Shown here: positions 32,565 to 43,792 of the stretch, piece by piece | How positions within the stretch are numbered: position 1 is the stretch's first letter | Layout: the number at the start of each line of letters is the position of its first letter | Assembly: GCA_001931905.2 (NCBI GenBank) | Contig: MSJI02000826.1 | Span: 1-64,000 of the forward strand | Direction of reading: 5' to 3' | Source: Cladosporium sp. IMV 00045 | Taxonomy: Eukaryota > Ascomycota > Dothideomycetes > Cladosporiales > Cladosporiaceae | Length of the DNA stretch: 64,000 nucleotides | Notes under the pieces: generated by a model | Told to the model about the DNA's origin: nothing | Databases searched by the model: none | Seen by the model: only the letters and a program-made list of their open reading frames with translations | Position numbers and translations under genes: made by a program

Positions 32565-34187
32565 TCAATACATCTCATAACGCCAGTTGAGCGCTACCAT
32601 CTCTTCCGTAACACCGCCCTTAATGGCTTTTGCAATTTGGACTGGATCTCCAGAATCCAATCGCTTGTTTTCCCGTCTGACTAAGAAGAGGTACGTCGTG
32701 ATTGTGGCGGCGAAGAGCAGGCCGCATCCCATGAGGGTGCCGAACGCTGCATAAAATCGTGGAGGTCCATAGTACAGGTATGAGCTCCATATGTTGGAAG
32801 TGCCTCCAATGGCGTTCACCAAAGCCGAAGCTGCCGCACGCTTAGAAACTGGGCGTGCAAGGTGGAGGTTCATCGTCTTATACAAGAGGATCTGTGGTCC
32901 GACCGATGCGAATGGTAGCACCATCATGGAGAAGTAACGTGCTCCAATGTTGAGCGTCGACATCGGGATGATGTACATGACCGTGGCGATGGCGATGCAG
33001 GTAATTATGATGGGGTAGGCTGTATTTTGGCGGTCGGAGTAGTAAGTGATTCCGTAGTAGACGAATCCAGCAAGGATATAAGGCGGCGCAGTGAGGAGCA
33101 AGCTTATAGTGCTCGAGTACCCCAGTGAGGATACAATGGCTGGGAAGAAATTGGCAATCGAGCCCTGGCCTTGCGAGAACATGTTGCACAGGATCATCAA
33201 CAGTAGTTTAGGGTCAGCTAGAGCTTTCCCAAAGCCACGGAAAACGCTTTCGTTTTCTGTGCCCTCTGCTGCGCCAGCTTCTGATTCAATACGCCAGACG
33301 GCGAGATCACGCTGTGTCTGAGAAAGCATGCGGCTGTTGTGGGGATATTCTGGCATGATGAAAGCGCAGATGAGGCCAATGCCAACAGTTGCAGAGCCTT
33401 CAATGACGAAGAGCCAGTGCCAACCCGAGAGGCCTGTTGATATTAGCATGTGTGTTGAGGGGGTGATTCTGGGAAACATACCATGTGTTCCATTCAATTG
33501 CAAGATACCGGCGGCAAAAAGGCCGCCAAATGCATTGCCAACTTGCTGAGCAATGTACAAGCCGGCTAGCCTCTTCCCAAGCTCCTGCTTCGTATACCAT
33601 GCACTGAATTTTTGTCAGCTTCAACATGCACTTGCTAATGATGGATGATTGTCCAATCACCTCAGAAAATAGATCGCCCCTGGAAAGAAGACGGCCTCAA
33701 CGGCGCCCAAAAATGCTCGAATCACTAGAAGCTGCGTGTACGTATTGACAGCTGCGGTGGCCGCTGAGATCGCACCCCAGATGATCACAGCGGTACAGAT
33801 GTAGAGCCCAGGTCTTGATATCTTGGTGATGATGAGGTTGCTAGGGATCTGAAATGGAAGGTAACCAACAAAAAGAATGGAAATTGCGGTAGCAAATTGT
33901 TGTTCGTTCATGTTGAGATCCTCCATGATGCCCTGCAGCTTCGCAGCCGACAAATTTTGTCGATCAATGTAGTTGAGAATGTAGAGTATACCGATGGTGG
34001 GCAAGATGGTTAAGTCGAGCTTTCGGACAAGCTTCTTTTCCAATTTGTTGTATTCATCCTCGGTGAAAGTGCAAAGGGATTCTGGTTTTCGTCTGCCGGC
34101 TGCATTGCGAATCTCGAGCTGGCCTTCGGCACAGGAGAGGCTGTCCTCAACGGATCCGGTAGTGGGTTTCTTGCTGAGGTCGTCCAT
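32565..34187 (-). CDS. MFS anion:cation symporter, Dal5/Tna1-like
   Basis: Exons 34187-33661, 33603-33482 and 33433-32565 encode 505 residues with 12 membrane segments. The N-terminal tail ends in KKLVRKLDLTILPTIGILYILNYIDRQNLSAAKL, of which LNYIDRQNLSAA is the hallmark of the anion:cation symporter family. FVGYLPFQIPSNLIITK, GLYIAQQVGNAFGGLFAAGI and SGWHWLFVIEG follow as in allantoate, nicotinate and related carboxylate permeases. It would import an organic anion with protons at the plasma membrane. It diverges from the HpcH/HpaI aldolase gene across 656 bp that carries the GCTCCTCC motif, so I infer that it imports the substrate of the dioxygenase/RidA/aldolase set. Introns are 57 and 48 bp. 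Confidence 0.9.
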
Positions 34188-34843
34188 ATCTTGAGTGAAA
34201 AGAGCAGTGCTTCGTGGAAGATTATCTCAAAATGTTGGAAGGTGCTGAAGATATGTATATTAGTGATTGCGCGCGGCCGGTCACACTGCCAGAAGGGAAC
34301 GTTGTCTCTTTTGAGTGCTTCGCTCAAAGAGCGCCCATGACCCCGGCTGCATTATCTCTCGTGGTCGGCATGAACCTCAAGTCCGCCCGCTATCTGCCAA
34401 AACGCTATATCTCGGCATGAGGAGTATCAGAAGAGGATGTGGTGGATGGCTTGGAGTGTCGAGCGCGGTGGCGGAGGAGTGTGGTCCGAGCTCAGCGGTG
34501 CTCCTCCCGACTTGTATCTTCAGGCACAATATCCTCCCATAGTCTCGACTTACACCAATGAGATCTTTGAGATTGTCATGCTCCTCCAACTTCTCGGTGT
34601 ATGCATTGAGCATGACTGTAAGACGTGTCTCGCGCTCCTCCATGCATCTCTGGTTGCGACAAATGGAGAAGGGAAAGTATCCACACCCAGATAGGTTTTA
34701 ACCAGATGAACCGCCTTTTGTTTCACTGATAACGACTCAAGCTTTGTACTCGCACGATACTGCTACTCATCTCACAGTACGATCAATTTACATCACACTA
34801 CCAAAGAGCCACCAACTTACGACACCGTCATCGCATCGCAATC
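34188..34843. promoter_or_regulatory. Divergent promoter of permease and aldolase genes with repeated GCTCCTCC motif
   Basis: GCTCCTCC at 34499-34506, 34580-34587 and 34634-34641, and the near match GGAGGAGT at 34472-34479 on the other strand; a shorter GAGGAGT is at 34419-34425. The first pair (34472 and 34499) forms an imperfect inverted repeat. This is the element found three times in the dioxygenase/RidA promoter. Confidence 0.65.
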
Positions 34844-35726
34844 ATGGGCAGCATCGCACCTCCAGCCTCTGGATTTCCTACACCTCTCACAACAAAGGTT
34901 CAAAATCCCCGTCTCAAGCTACTCAATGGTCTCAGGGATGGCAAATACCCCTTGATGACTTTCATGGCAATATCATCTGTACGAATGGCTCAAATCGTCG
35001 CATTGACGGGGTTCGATGGTGCGTGGTGTCAGAACAATCTACGCAAACAATATTCGAGTATTAACCGTCTTACTAGGTATCATTATCGATGCTGAACATG
35101 GAAACTTTGGAGACGACTCTATCCACAACTCTGTAGCTGCCATATCTGGCCTCGGCGTCTCACCTATCATTCGCGTTCGCGGGACAACGCACGACATCCT
35201 CAAACGAGCACTCGATACCGGTGCACACGGCATTCTCGTTCCCCAAGTGAACACTGCCGAGGAAGCTAGGGCTGTTGCGGCCAGCAGTAAATTTCCTCCT
35301 GAAGGTGTACGAGGACAAGGCTCAGCGTTCCCAGCCATTGGTCATGGGCTCACCACGCCCGAATACATGAAGACGGCCAACCAGACAATTATTGTCATGC
35401 TTCAAATCGAAACGAAAGCCGGCGTTGAGAACGTGGAGGAAATCTGTGCAACCCCGGGCGTGGATCTCGTCTTCATCGGCCCCAATGACCTTGCGCAATC
35501 ACTACTTGGCTACACTCCTGCCCGTGGTGACGAACCTGAATTTGTTCAGGCAATCAACAAGATTGAGGCTGCCGCCAGAAAGCATGGAAAGTGGTTCGCC
35601 CGAATGGTTAACGATGGCGCGGCATCTATTGAAGCTAAGAAGAGATACGATACTGTCGCCATGACAGGTGACACTAAGGCGATTCAGAACTGGTATATTG
35701 CAGAAATTGCGAAGGTTCGCGCATAA
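34844..35726 (+). CDS. HpcH/HpaI-type class II aldolase (2-oxo-4-hydroxy acid aldolase)
   Basis: Exons 34844-35018 and 35077-35726 (58-bp intron) give 274 residues, the family norm. The TIM-barrel motifs are complete: IIIDAEHGNFGDD after the splice, IIRVRGTTHD, GILVPQVNTAEEARAVA, EGVRGQGSAFP, then the metal ligands Glu in VMLQIETKAGVENV and Asp in FIGPNDLAQSLLG. The family splits 4-hydroxy-2-oxo acids into pyruvate (or oxaloacetate) and an aldehyde with a divalent metal. It diverges from a Dal5-type permease under a promoter with the repeated GCTCCTCC element. I infer that it completes breakdown of a compound first hydroxylated by the dioxygenase and deaminated with RidA help. The exact substrate is open. 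Confidence 0.9.
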
Positions 35727-35869
35727 TCTAGAAGAGACCAGGGACATAGTTCTTTCATGAGCAAAATCAAATCCCGAATGCATTCATAACTGCCATATCT
35801 ATCGTTTCGAAAAACATCACAACACGATCTCCTCCCTTTATCGATGTGTGATAGGGTACTATCGTTAGC

Positions 35870-38160
35870 TCAGGAAGCAAAATCCACGAGCTTGACCTCC
35901 GAAATATCGCCCTCCCAGTCCCCGCCACCAATAGCGTGCAAAGGCGCATTAATCGCCATGGAAACCCACTCGAATCTCTCACCATTGACGCCGATTCGGC
36001 CTAAGAACTCCCTTTCCGGTTCTCCGTTGGCACCAAAGAACGTCTTATTGCCACTGCGAACGAGTTTCGCCTCCGTCCACTCGCCAATTGGCAAAGAAAA
36101 GTTCAGTGCATATGCGTACCCACCACTGACGAGATCCAGACTGGAGTTCGAAGATTGTAAAATGCTGTCTTTACCGCTGAAGATCGGTCCGAGAGCACCA
36201 GAACTTGGTTTCACGGAGAACGAGAGTGTGTAGTCTTCGCCTTTCGATTCGAGAGGCGTGGTGAGAGAGCATCCCGACCTGATCTCGAGGGCTGAAGCCA
36301 CGGTGCAATCCGTCTTCCCATGGTACCCATTGCCAGACTGATCTGCGACTCCGCCCTGCGTGAATGAGTTGAAGTTGTAGTGCAATATTGTTGAAGACTT
36401 CGACTTGATAACCCGGTCCAGGTTCTGTGCTGGCGCACTTGATTGCAATCTGTCGAAAACTTTACCATACTCCGCCTGGGAGAGGTTGCCGCCCCACTGT
36501 TTGTCTGCCAGTGCTGGCAAGCCGTTCCGCCACGAGTAATATGCTTCCAGATATGTGGACGTGTTTGCGCCGTAATCGTTCCATTGAGGCGCGATGTGCC
36601 CGATGACATAAGGGTTGTCTCGCTCCGCATTGTTGGAAGAATTCGTCGAGTCAAAGATGTTGGGCGACCAGGCTCCGCCGTTAGGGTTGCCGTGGAAAAT
36701 AAAGGTCTCGTTCAATTGTTGAGGATATGACGTAGAGTATTTCGTGACAACGTAGACACGATCGTCTGAGTTGACCACGGAATAGTTGCTGAGAATGTAG
36801 TCGTAGTAGGGATTATCTTCGAAGAACTCCCAGTGCTGAATTGAGACATCCGTATCGACGTTGTTCGTGTAGTTTGACTTAGGCGGGAAAGTCCCCCACT
36901 GTATTTGCATGAGAGTCAGATACATATATAACCTCATGGCATAGGAGACCTGAACTTACAATGCGCATTGGCCGATCGAACGTAGATCGTATATAATCGT
37001 TCATGCTTTTGACGAAGAAATTGTAGGCTTCTCCCGTTTCACTTCAAAATGTCAGTATAAGAAGGGGTATAGAACCGCGTGATAGCTTACTATTCAGATA
37101 AGGAGTCGTCTGAATACTCGTCGGCACCAATGTGGAACACTTTATTCTTGAACCAGGGTGCAAAGACGTCCCAAATCGATTTGACAGTAGGAATTGTATC
37201 AGGATATGTGATGTTGAGCAGATCAAGCGCACCCTCCAGGCCAAGCTCTGGCTTCCACTGCGAGATAACCAGAGCGTGGCCAGGCGATTCAATTTCAGGG
37301 ATAACGGTCACACCACGAGCTGCGCAAGCAGATTGTATGCGATCAAAATCCTCGCGGGTATAGGATTCGTTTGCATGTTTGTTCAGGCCTGCAACGCGGG
37401 GGTCATCCGATAGAAGTCTGAAGCGAGCGTAGAGATTAATTTCTTGCTCGCGGGTATAATTAGGGTTGTTGTATAAGTTGTCAGAAAGATGGAACTGAAA
37501 GATGTTGTTCTTCCAGTAAGATTGCCAAGTGCATAGCTCGATTATGAACTCAGGCGGATAATAATGGCGAGCGCAGTCGAGCTGATATAGTCCTCAGTTT
37601 TCAGTTATGATCGACTACACATTTCGAACGGGGAGAACACCTACCATTATGCCTCGCGTACCCCAGCCTGGGGCATCGATTCCGTATCCATTGGGTACAG
37701 ACCCATTGTTCAAAGCAGCTTGCTGTAAGATTGATCGAGTAGCCCACCAAGCTCCAAGCGGACTCGCTCCAACAATAGTAATGCCTGAAGTACTGACGTT
37801 CAGACTGTAGGCTTCTGAGGTCCATCTTCCCGCAGCATCAACGAAATCGCTGCTGTTACCGATCGTCATGTAAATACCACCTTCGCTGGCTTTGTCTCCG
37901 GTTGATATTTTGGCATCGCATCCTGTATGTTCCAGATCAGAGGCGAAAGTGGTGGCGAATTCCAGCAGCGTTGGGGGAATGAGCGTGTGTCCGTCAGTGT
38001 CAGTAGCTTCGCAATGGGACGTGTCGACGACAATATCGCTCGAAGATGAAAGGTCGAAATAGCCATCAGTCTCTTGAAATGGCACTGTTGGTATTCCGAG
38101 AAGGTCTGCAGCAGTCAAAGAAGAGCTCAGCACGAGCAAAGCAAGCAATTTGGTCGCCAT
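35870..38160 (-). CDS. Secreted GH20 beta-hexosaminidase-like protein with C-terminal LamG-like domain
   Basis: Exons 38160-37645, 37581-37091, 37041-36960 and 36898-35870 give 705 residues. The signal peptide is MATKLLALLVLSSSLTAADL. The GH20b-type domain follows (to about 170), then the TIM barrel: FIIELCTWQSYWKNNIFQFH, TVIPEIESPGHALV, and the catalytic pair Asp-Glu in VFHIGADEYSDD. The last 200 residues (HYNFNS, GNGYHGKTDCTV and beta-strand-rich sequence) resemble a concanavalin/LamG-like fold. It should act outside the cell on terminal N-acetylhexosamine of chitin oligomers or glycans; specificity is unknown. The C-terminal module is not usual for fungal NagA-type enzymes and recalls some bacterial GH20 enzymes. 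A close inverted copy, including promoter, begins at about 62.5 kb. Confidence 0.85.
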
Positions 38161-38948
38161 CTTGCTATTCAATTCTCGACATATGCCATGCTCAGTATTG
38201 ACCTCTGTCGTCCTTTTAAACTGCAATGGCTCAATGATAACAATGAGCCGTTGCTACTGCGGGGGACTTCGATGTTACGTTACACCTGTGCGTCGGACAC
38301 CGCTTTAGATAGCAGGTTGCATTGAGAACAAGGCTAATGGTGTAGATCTTCTCCTTTACAAGTTCAGCATTGCAATTCTTCCGAGGCATGGTACCGGGGC
38401 TCAAGGAAGGTTCAGCGTAGATAACACCTCACACTGCCACGAATGCATTGGTGGGGCCTCTGAATATGCATATAGAACAGGCATTGAGCATATCTCCATG
38501 ATATCTGGACTGCAACTGTTTCGTGAAACCTCAGTGTGAGGTGACATGTATCAGAGATGAACGAGAAAGCTTAGGTTTCGCTCTTTCAAGCGGAAAATCC
38601 GTGACGTGTGCTTCTCTCTCCATGGCGTCGATATGTGACTTGAAAATGGCTGAGAGGGAACAAGCATGTGTTGGGAAGGAGACAACATGGAGGACGGCTT
38701 TAGCGAAAGCAACTGGCAAGATGACAGGGCTTGGCTTGAAGCCTCGGTCACCCTTACCTCATAAACGCGCTAAATAGAAATTATTCGAACACGCCCCAGA
38801 ACGCTGTCAGCCCTTATTTTCCCATCTTCCATCAACGGCCGTCTTCTTAGGCTTGCAAATCGCCTCACAGCATCGAGGACTGCTGGAGAAATACAAGAAA
38901 GAAAAACACCTTCAATGCTCATATATCCGGCTACCCAAAACAGCTATT
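38161..38948. promoter_or_regulatory. Upstream region of the GH20 gene, present in inverted copy at 62.5 kb
   Basis: The stretch from 38161 to about 38560 aligns, inverted, to about 62505-62896 in front of the second GH20 gene, with blocks such as GATGCAACCTGCTATCT and CACAGGTGTAACGT shared. No other gene is seen; the part near 38949 is the 3' flank of the DHA2 transporter gene. Confidence 0.6.
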
Positions 38949-41033
38949 TCAGCTCTTGCAGCTCTGCTTCTCATCGCCACTCGACTTCTCACGCAAAGCT
39001 TCATCGTCTGAGCGCTCAAGGCTGATCTGAGGAATGAGCCAAATGGCCAGAATGCACCCAAAGGCTGCCAAAGCTGCGTTCAAGTAGAACATGCGCCTGA
39101 AACCTGCAGCATAAGCCTCCACGGCCACACTCTCGATCATGTCGCGCCTGCTGCTATCCGAGACCTTTTCCAGAGCAGTTGCGGGATCGTCAATGTATTC
39201 AGCACTCTGTACGCCGATGTTGGAAAGTGCGCTGCGGAGTGACGAGTTGACCAGGGTAGCTGATATTGCAAGGCCCAACGTAGAGCCCAGGTTACGCACG
39301 AAGTTTCTAGTGCATGTAACCACAGCCATGTCCTGTCTTGCGACACCAGCTTGAATGGCTATCAGCGATGGTTGTAACGTTTGTCCAACGCCGAAGCCAG
39401 TCAGCAGGCCGTATCCGATGGATTTTCCGAGATCGAACTGCTTTGTATCAAGGGTCGAGTACATTCCCAGTCCGACAGCCCATGCAATCCATCCGAATAT
39501 GATGCTTTCGCGGTATCTGCCGGTCCAATGCACGATCAGGCCTGATAGCGTACTGGAGATGGTCTGTGTCAAGGTGATTGGCAAAAGTAGGGCACCTGAC
39601 TTGATGGCCGAGAGCCCGTAGGCGAGCTGGTAGAAGGACGGAAGATAATATACCTGGACAACGAAGAGCCACCCGTTCACAAACATCGTCAAGCAAGCTC
39701 CCACCACGAGGCCGCTGCGAAGGATGTGTACTTCATTGTTTCAGCAACAGGAAGACAGTCTTTCTCGTTGGGTTCACTTACACGGCATCAACGGAAAACG
39801 AGGTCCCTTCCATTGCCACAGTACGAAAGCACCTAGCGTTGCAACTCCTAACACGAGAGGAGCAATCACCGCCGAAGAACTCCATGGATGCTCTGTATCA
39901 GCCCAGGTGAGCGATAGCTGATATCTTGTTAGTTTGCGCTGGGAGTTTCCAAAAGATTCACAGCTTGACTCACCACAATCAACGTCGAGGCGGCCAGAGT
40001 CAATGCGCAGCCAAAGAAATCAACAAGCTTGATCTTCTCGAGCCACGAGCCTTCGACAGGCTTCAAAGGCATGAAGTACAGAACTGCAATGGTTGCTAAT
40101 GCAGTCAACGGAAGATTCATGCGGAAGATCCATCGCCTACGACACGTTAGTCTAGCGAATGACGAGAGCGCATTAATCACAACTCACCAAGAGTCCGAAT
40201 CGATCGAGCTGAGACTGGCACCAATGATTGGGCCGATGCCATTCGCAATAGCGACCACAGCGCCCTGCAATGGCAGTCAGCGCAGTTCAAGAACCTTGTG
40301 GGTTCGTGTCTTACCAAAATGCCTTGATACTTCCCTCTGTACGATCACAGAATGTCAGCGAAGCTTTCACGAGAGTTTTAGTATCGTAGTACTGACCTAT
40401 CACGTAATGAAACCACATCAGAAACGATGGTCTGGGCTAATGTCATCAATCCACCGCCTCCGACACCAGTCAACGCTCTGAATACGATCATTTGCGTGGC
40501 TGTCTTCGCCAACGATGCCGCCAGAGCACCGATGAAGAAAATAAAGATGCAGCTCAGAAGTACGGTCTTCCGCGAAAAGATGTCTGACAAACGACCATAC
40601 AATAATTGGAATGATGTCGAAGTTCTGGGGTTATCGTTAGCATAATACGCACAGTATCGATGGCCACGATTGCTCACAGGAAGTAGGCGCCTGATATCCA
40701 AGCACTTTGACTGCCAGCTCCAAGAGCACGAGAGACGATGGTCAAGCTCGCTGCAAGGGTTGTCTGGTCCATAAGAGCCACGAAATCGACGCTTGAGCAT
40801 GTCAAGAAGACCTATCATACAGTGTATTAGCGTGTGCTTGAGGGCCAGGCATCGATGCAACGAACCATGATGATCTTGCTTGGTCTGACATAGTGTGTCT
40901 GGTCAGTCAGCTGGGGAGGGTCCGTAGCAGCTGCTGGTGCAGGCGCCTCGGGAGGCCCATCACCATTGGCCATGACAGCTGAAGGAGTGTCTTGAGCCGA
41001 AGAAGTATCATGCATACGCGAAGGGACAGGCAT
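38949..41033 (-). CDS. MFS multidrug exporter, DHA2 family (14-segment type)
   Basis: Eight exons: 41033-40866, 40811-40678, 40624-40397, 40336-40315, 40264-40188, 40136-39974, 39917-39782 and 39730-38949. They give 569 residues, with introns of 50-60 bp and one exon of only 22 bp. Motifs: VDFVALMDQTTLAASLTIVS (segment 1, with the family's D-QT), WISGAYFL, YGRLSDIFSRK (motif A), RALTGVGGGGLMTLAQTIVSD, RGKYQGIL, GIGPIIGASLSS (motif C), RWIFRMNLPL, then VVGACLTMFVNG and STLSGLIVHWTGRYR. The family exports drugs, toxins or secondary metabolites with proton antiport at the plasma membrane. It diverges from the PLP-rhodanese gene. The seventh intron uses the acceptor ATGAAG, chosen because it restores PLHILRSGLVVGA. 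Confidence 0.88.
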
Positions 41034-41787
41034 GATGAAAAACGATCAAGGAAACATCAATGAGATTGAGAGGAAATCGAAGGAGGGATCGAAAAACGAC
41101 AGACCACCGAAAGACATAACACAAGGCAAAGGTGCAAGGTGTTTTCTCGGCCATCAAACATGTTGAGAACTACCCAAGAGTGCAATTGTCACTGTTGATT
41201 AACCGTCATCGCCTTGCGTGGAGTGATCTGCATTGTCGTGTCGCGCTTGACCATCACGGTAATTCTCCATGAAGATCTACGACTTTTTGAGAACGTTTCA
41301 GTCGACACCACCAGCAAATAAGAGGAACTCTTGAGAAACTTTGAGAGCCATTGAGGTCTGTTGATCTGTTGATCTTTCGTTCTGTATGGAGTCTTCGTTG
41401 AATATAGACGACGACGAAAGGTGGTCTTTGACTTGGCTGACTTGGCATTTGGCGATAGTTTGGTGACATCCACCATGATGGCTAACGTCCGTTGGGCCGA
41501 ACGATTTGAAATGCAAGGGTAGGGAGAGTCGCTAGATGATTAAGAGTATAGGTGATCACGACTCTCGGCATATGTGAATGTACGTTTTGAATTGATTGGA
41601 TAGACATCAGGGTAGAAGAGGGTATTAGGGTTTGTTGACTCTGTGGGTATCGCACAACCTCAATGGCATTGCAATGCTACACTGGTGATTGTTCGATCGT
41701 ATAAGACCATTGAGACATTGTCATCATCCTCGCAATGTTTTTGACTTCAGCTGTCTCAACTTCATCTTCTCCAACATTATTGAAATC
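41034..41787. promoter_or_regulatory. Divergent promoter between DHA2 exporter and PLP-rhodanese gene
   Basis: 754 bp between two genes transcribed outward. No gene is supported inside, no GCTCCTCC motif was noticed, and the 100 bp before 41788 look like a pyrimidine-rich leader. Confidence 0.45.
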
Positions 41788-43308
41788 ATGAACGTCTTCT
41801 CAGGCCCCGACTCCCTCAAGGACTACTATGATCCAGATCGCAACCCTCCGCTTCCCTTGGTTGAGATCCCCGAACACCTCAACCCGCTCCACGAAGATGG
41901 CGTTCGAATCTACGCCAAAATGATGACCATGCTGCCAGCGCATAACGTCAAAGAGTTGCCTGCACTCGCCATGCTGTCTGCGCCTGATGCCGTCAAGCCC
42001 GATACTAAGACAGTCATCGAATATTCGTCGGGATCGACGGTTATATCGATGGGGATCGTTGCGCGAATACTCCACGGTATCGACGATACGAAGGCCTACA
42101 TCAGCAACAAGACGAGTGAAAGCAAGCTCAAGATGCTTCAGTTCTTCGGCTTGGACCTCCATCTGTTCGGCGGTCCATCCCAACCGGAACCGACGGACGA
42201 TCGTGGCGGTATTCAAAGAGCTCGCCGCGACGCTGCGACTTGCGACAAAACCACAAATCCCAACCAGTATGAGAATGATCTCAATTGGAACGCCCATCGC
42301 CGTTGGACGGGACCCCAACTCTTGAAGCAACTCCCAACGATCGACATCCTTTGCGCTGGCATGGGAACCGCGGGTACAATCACCGGCACTGCGACATACA
42401 TGAAAGAGACGAAACCATCCGTCACCTGCCTAGGCGTCTGCACCGCCCCAGGCGATCGAGTACCCGGTCCTCGTAGCCACGCCCTTCTCGCACCAGTTGA
42501 GTTCCCATGGAAAGCCTGCGTCGACCGCATCGTCGAATGCGGCTCAGAAGAAGCCTACAGCATGTCCCTTTCCCTGACCCGCAACGGCCTCGTCTGCGGC
42601 CCCTCCTCAGGTTTCAACCTCGTCGGTCTGCTCCGCTTCCTCCAACAGTCTAAGGAAGAAGGAACCCTCGAATCCCTTCGCAACCCAACCACGGGCCAGA
42701 TCGACTGCGTCTTCCTCTGCTGCGACCTGCCCTATCAGTACATCTCGGAGTACTTCCAGAAAGTGCCCGCGTCGCAATTCCACCCAATCAAGAACTCCAA
42801 CCTCACCTCCGTAGACGTGCACCGCTACGACGAAGCGTGGGAGCTGTCGACCAACCACCCACTGCTGCATCAACTCCTCGAGAACCGCGAGACCGTCCTC
42901 CTCGACCTCCGTGACGACGAGACCGCTCGCGAATGGACGCCCACCCTTGCCCCCTCTCAAGGGGAGAACGAAAAGAAAAAGGAGAAGAAAATCTCCCTGC
43001 CCCTGTACACGCTCTCGCCCAACCAAGAATCGCCCTTCTACAACGCACGCCTGCTGGAACTGCAGTGGCGCGAGTTGGACCAGGTATTCAGCGGCTCGCT
43101 AGACGCTCGCATGAGTGGAAAGTCTGTGGTATCGATTTGCCACCAAGGCGACACAGCGCGAATCGCGACGAGCATTCTACGCGCGAAGGGGGTGGAGTGC
43201 TTTTCCGTTAAGGGAGGGGCGCAGGCGTTGAGGGAGTATATGGGTGAGACGCAGAAGATTGATAGTCCTATGAGGGAGACGGCGAGGAGTGAGGATGGTT
43301 TCTGTTGA
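41788..43308 (+). CDS. PLP-dependent cysteine synthase-like enzyme fused to a rhodanese domain
   Basis: One exon, 506 residues from ATG 41788. The N-terminal 350 residues are a fold-type II PLP enzyme: HNVKELPALAML holds the probable Schiff-base lysine, EYSSGSTVISMG is the substrate loop equivalent to TSGNTG, and AGMGTAGTITGTATYM is the phosphate-binding glycine loop. NPNQYENDLNW and WTGPQLLKQLP are typical of the cysteine synthase/cystathionine beta-synthase branch. The C-terminal part is a rhodanese-like domain with the active-site loop SICHQGDTARIA (Cys). Such a pair could move sulfur from cysteine or a sulfide donor through a persulfide. An in-frame ATG at 41689 would add 33 residues without family similarity. 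Role in cysteine synthesis versus sulfur detoxification is open. Confidence 0.82.
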   Translation: MNVFSGPDSLKDYYDPDRNPPLPLVEIPEHLNPLHEDGVRIYAKMMTMLPAHNVKELPALAMLSAPDAVKPDTKTVIEYSSGSTVISMGIVARILHGIDDTKAYISNKTSESKLKMLQFFGLDLHLFGGPSQPEPTDDRGGIQRARRDAATCDKTTNPNQYENDLNWNAHRRWTGPQLLKQLPTIDILCAGMGTAGTITGTATYMKETKPSVTCLGVCTAPGDRVPGPRSHALLAPVEFPWKACVDRIVECGSEEAYSMSLSLTRNGLVCGPSSGFNLVGLLRFLQQSKEEGTLESLRNPTTGQIDCVFLCCDLPYQYISEYFQKVPASQFHPIKNSNLTSVDVHRYDEAWELSTNHPLLHQLLENRETVLLDLRDDETAREWTPTLAPSQGENEKKKEKKISLPLYTLSPNQESPFYNARLLELQWRELDQVFSGSLDARMSGKSVVSICHQGDTARIATSILRAKGVECFSVKGGAQALREYMGETQKIDSPMRETARSEDGFC

Positions 43309-43792
43309 TTGGAGATTGGTTCGACCGTTGGGCGAATGAGGATGAAAAGTCTGCTCGACCTGGTAGCAATTCAAAACGTAAAAGTCATGAAATTGAAGAA
43401 AAGAAAAGTCAAAATATCCGTTTTAAGGTAGTTATTTCTACAAACAAACACAGAAGAAAAAGAAGTAAAGTATGACAGGCGAGCATGGTCGCGCCTGACA
43501 GGTAGTGAGAAAGATCAAGATTTTACGAGAAAAAGCAGAGGCAAGAGACAAGAGAAAAGGAAAAAGAAGATTCGTCAAGACTTGTTCTTTGCCGCAGACA
43601 AATGAAAAGGAGAGAGCCCCGTTCGCCTTGTAAGAAAAGCGATCCAGAACAGACTCCCGAAAGGTTTTTTTTGCCCCGCCTTCCCATTTCCTAGAACCCC
43701 TGTCGTGATCGTGCAGAAGGAAAACAGAAAGGAAAAAGACAAGAAGTGGTTTGGTAGTAGTAAGAAAATCTTCACTCGGCAACATCTTCCCC
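43309..43792. other. Intergenic, convergent 3' ends
   Basis: A/G-rich sequence (many AAGAAAAG tracts) between two convergent genes. No gene is seen; it should hold the 3' UTRs of the PLP-rhodanese and CLASP genes. Confidence 0.5.
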
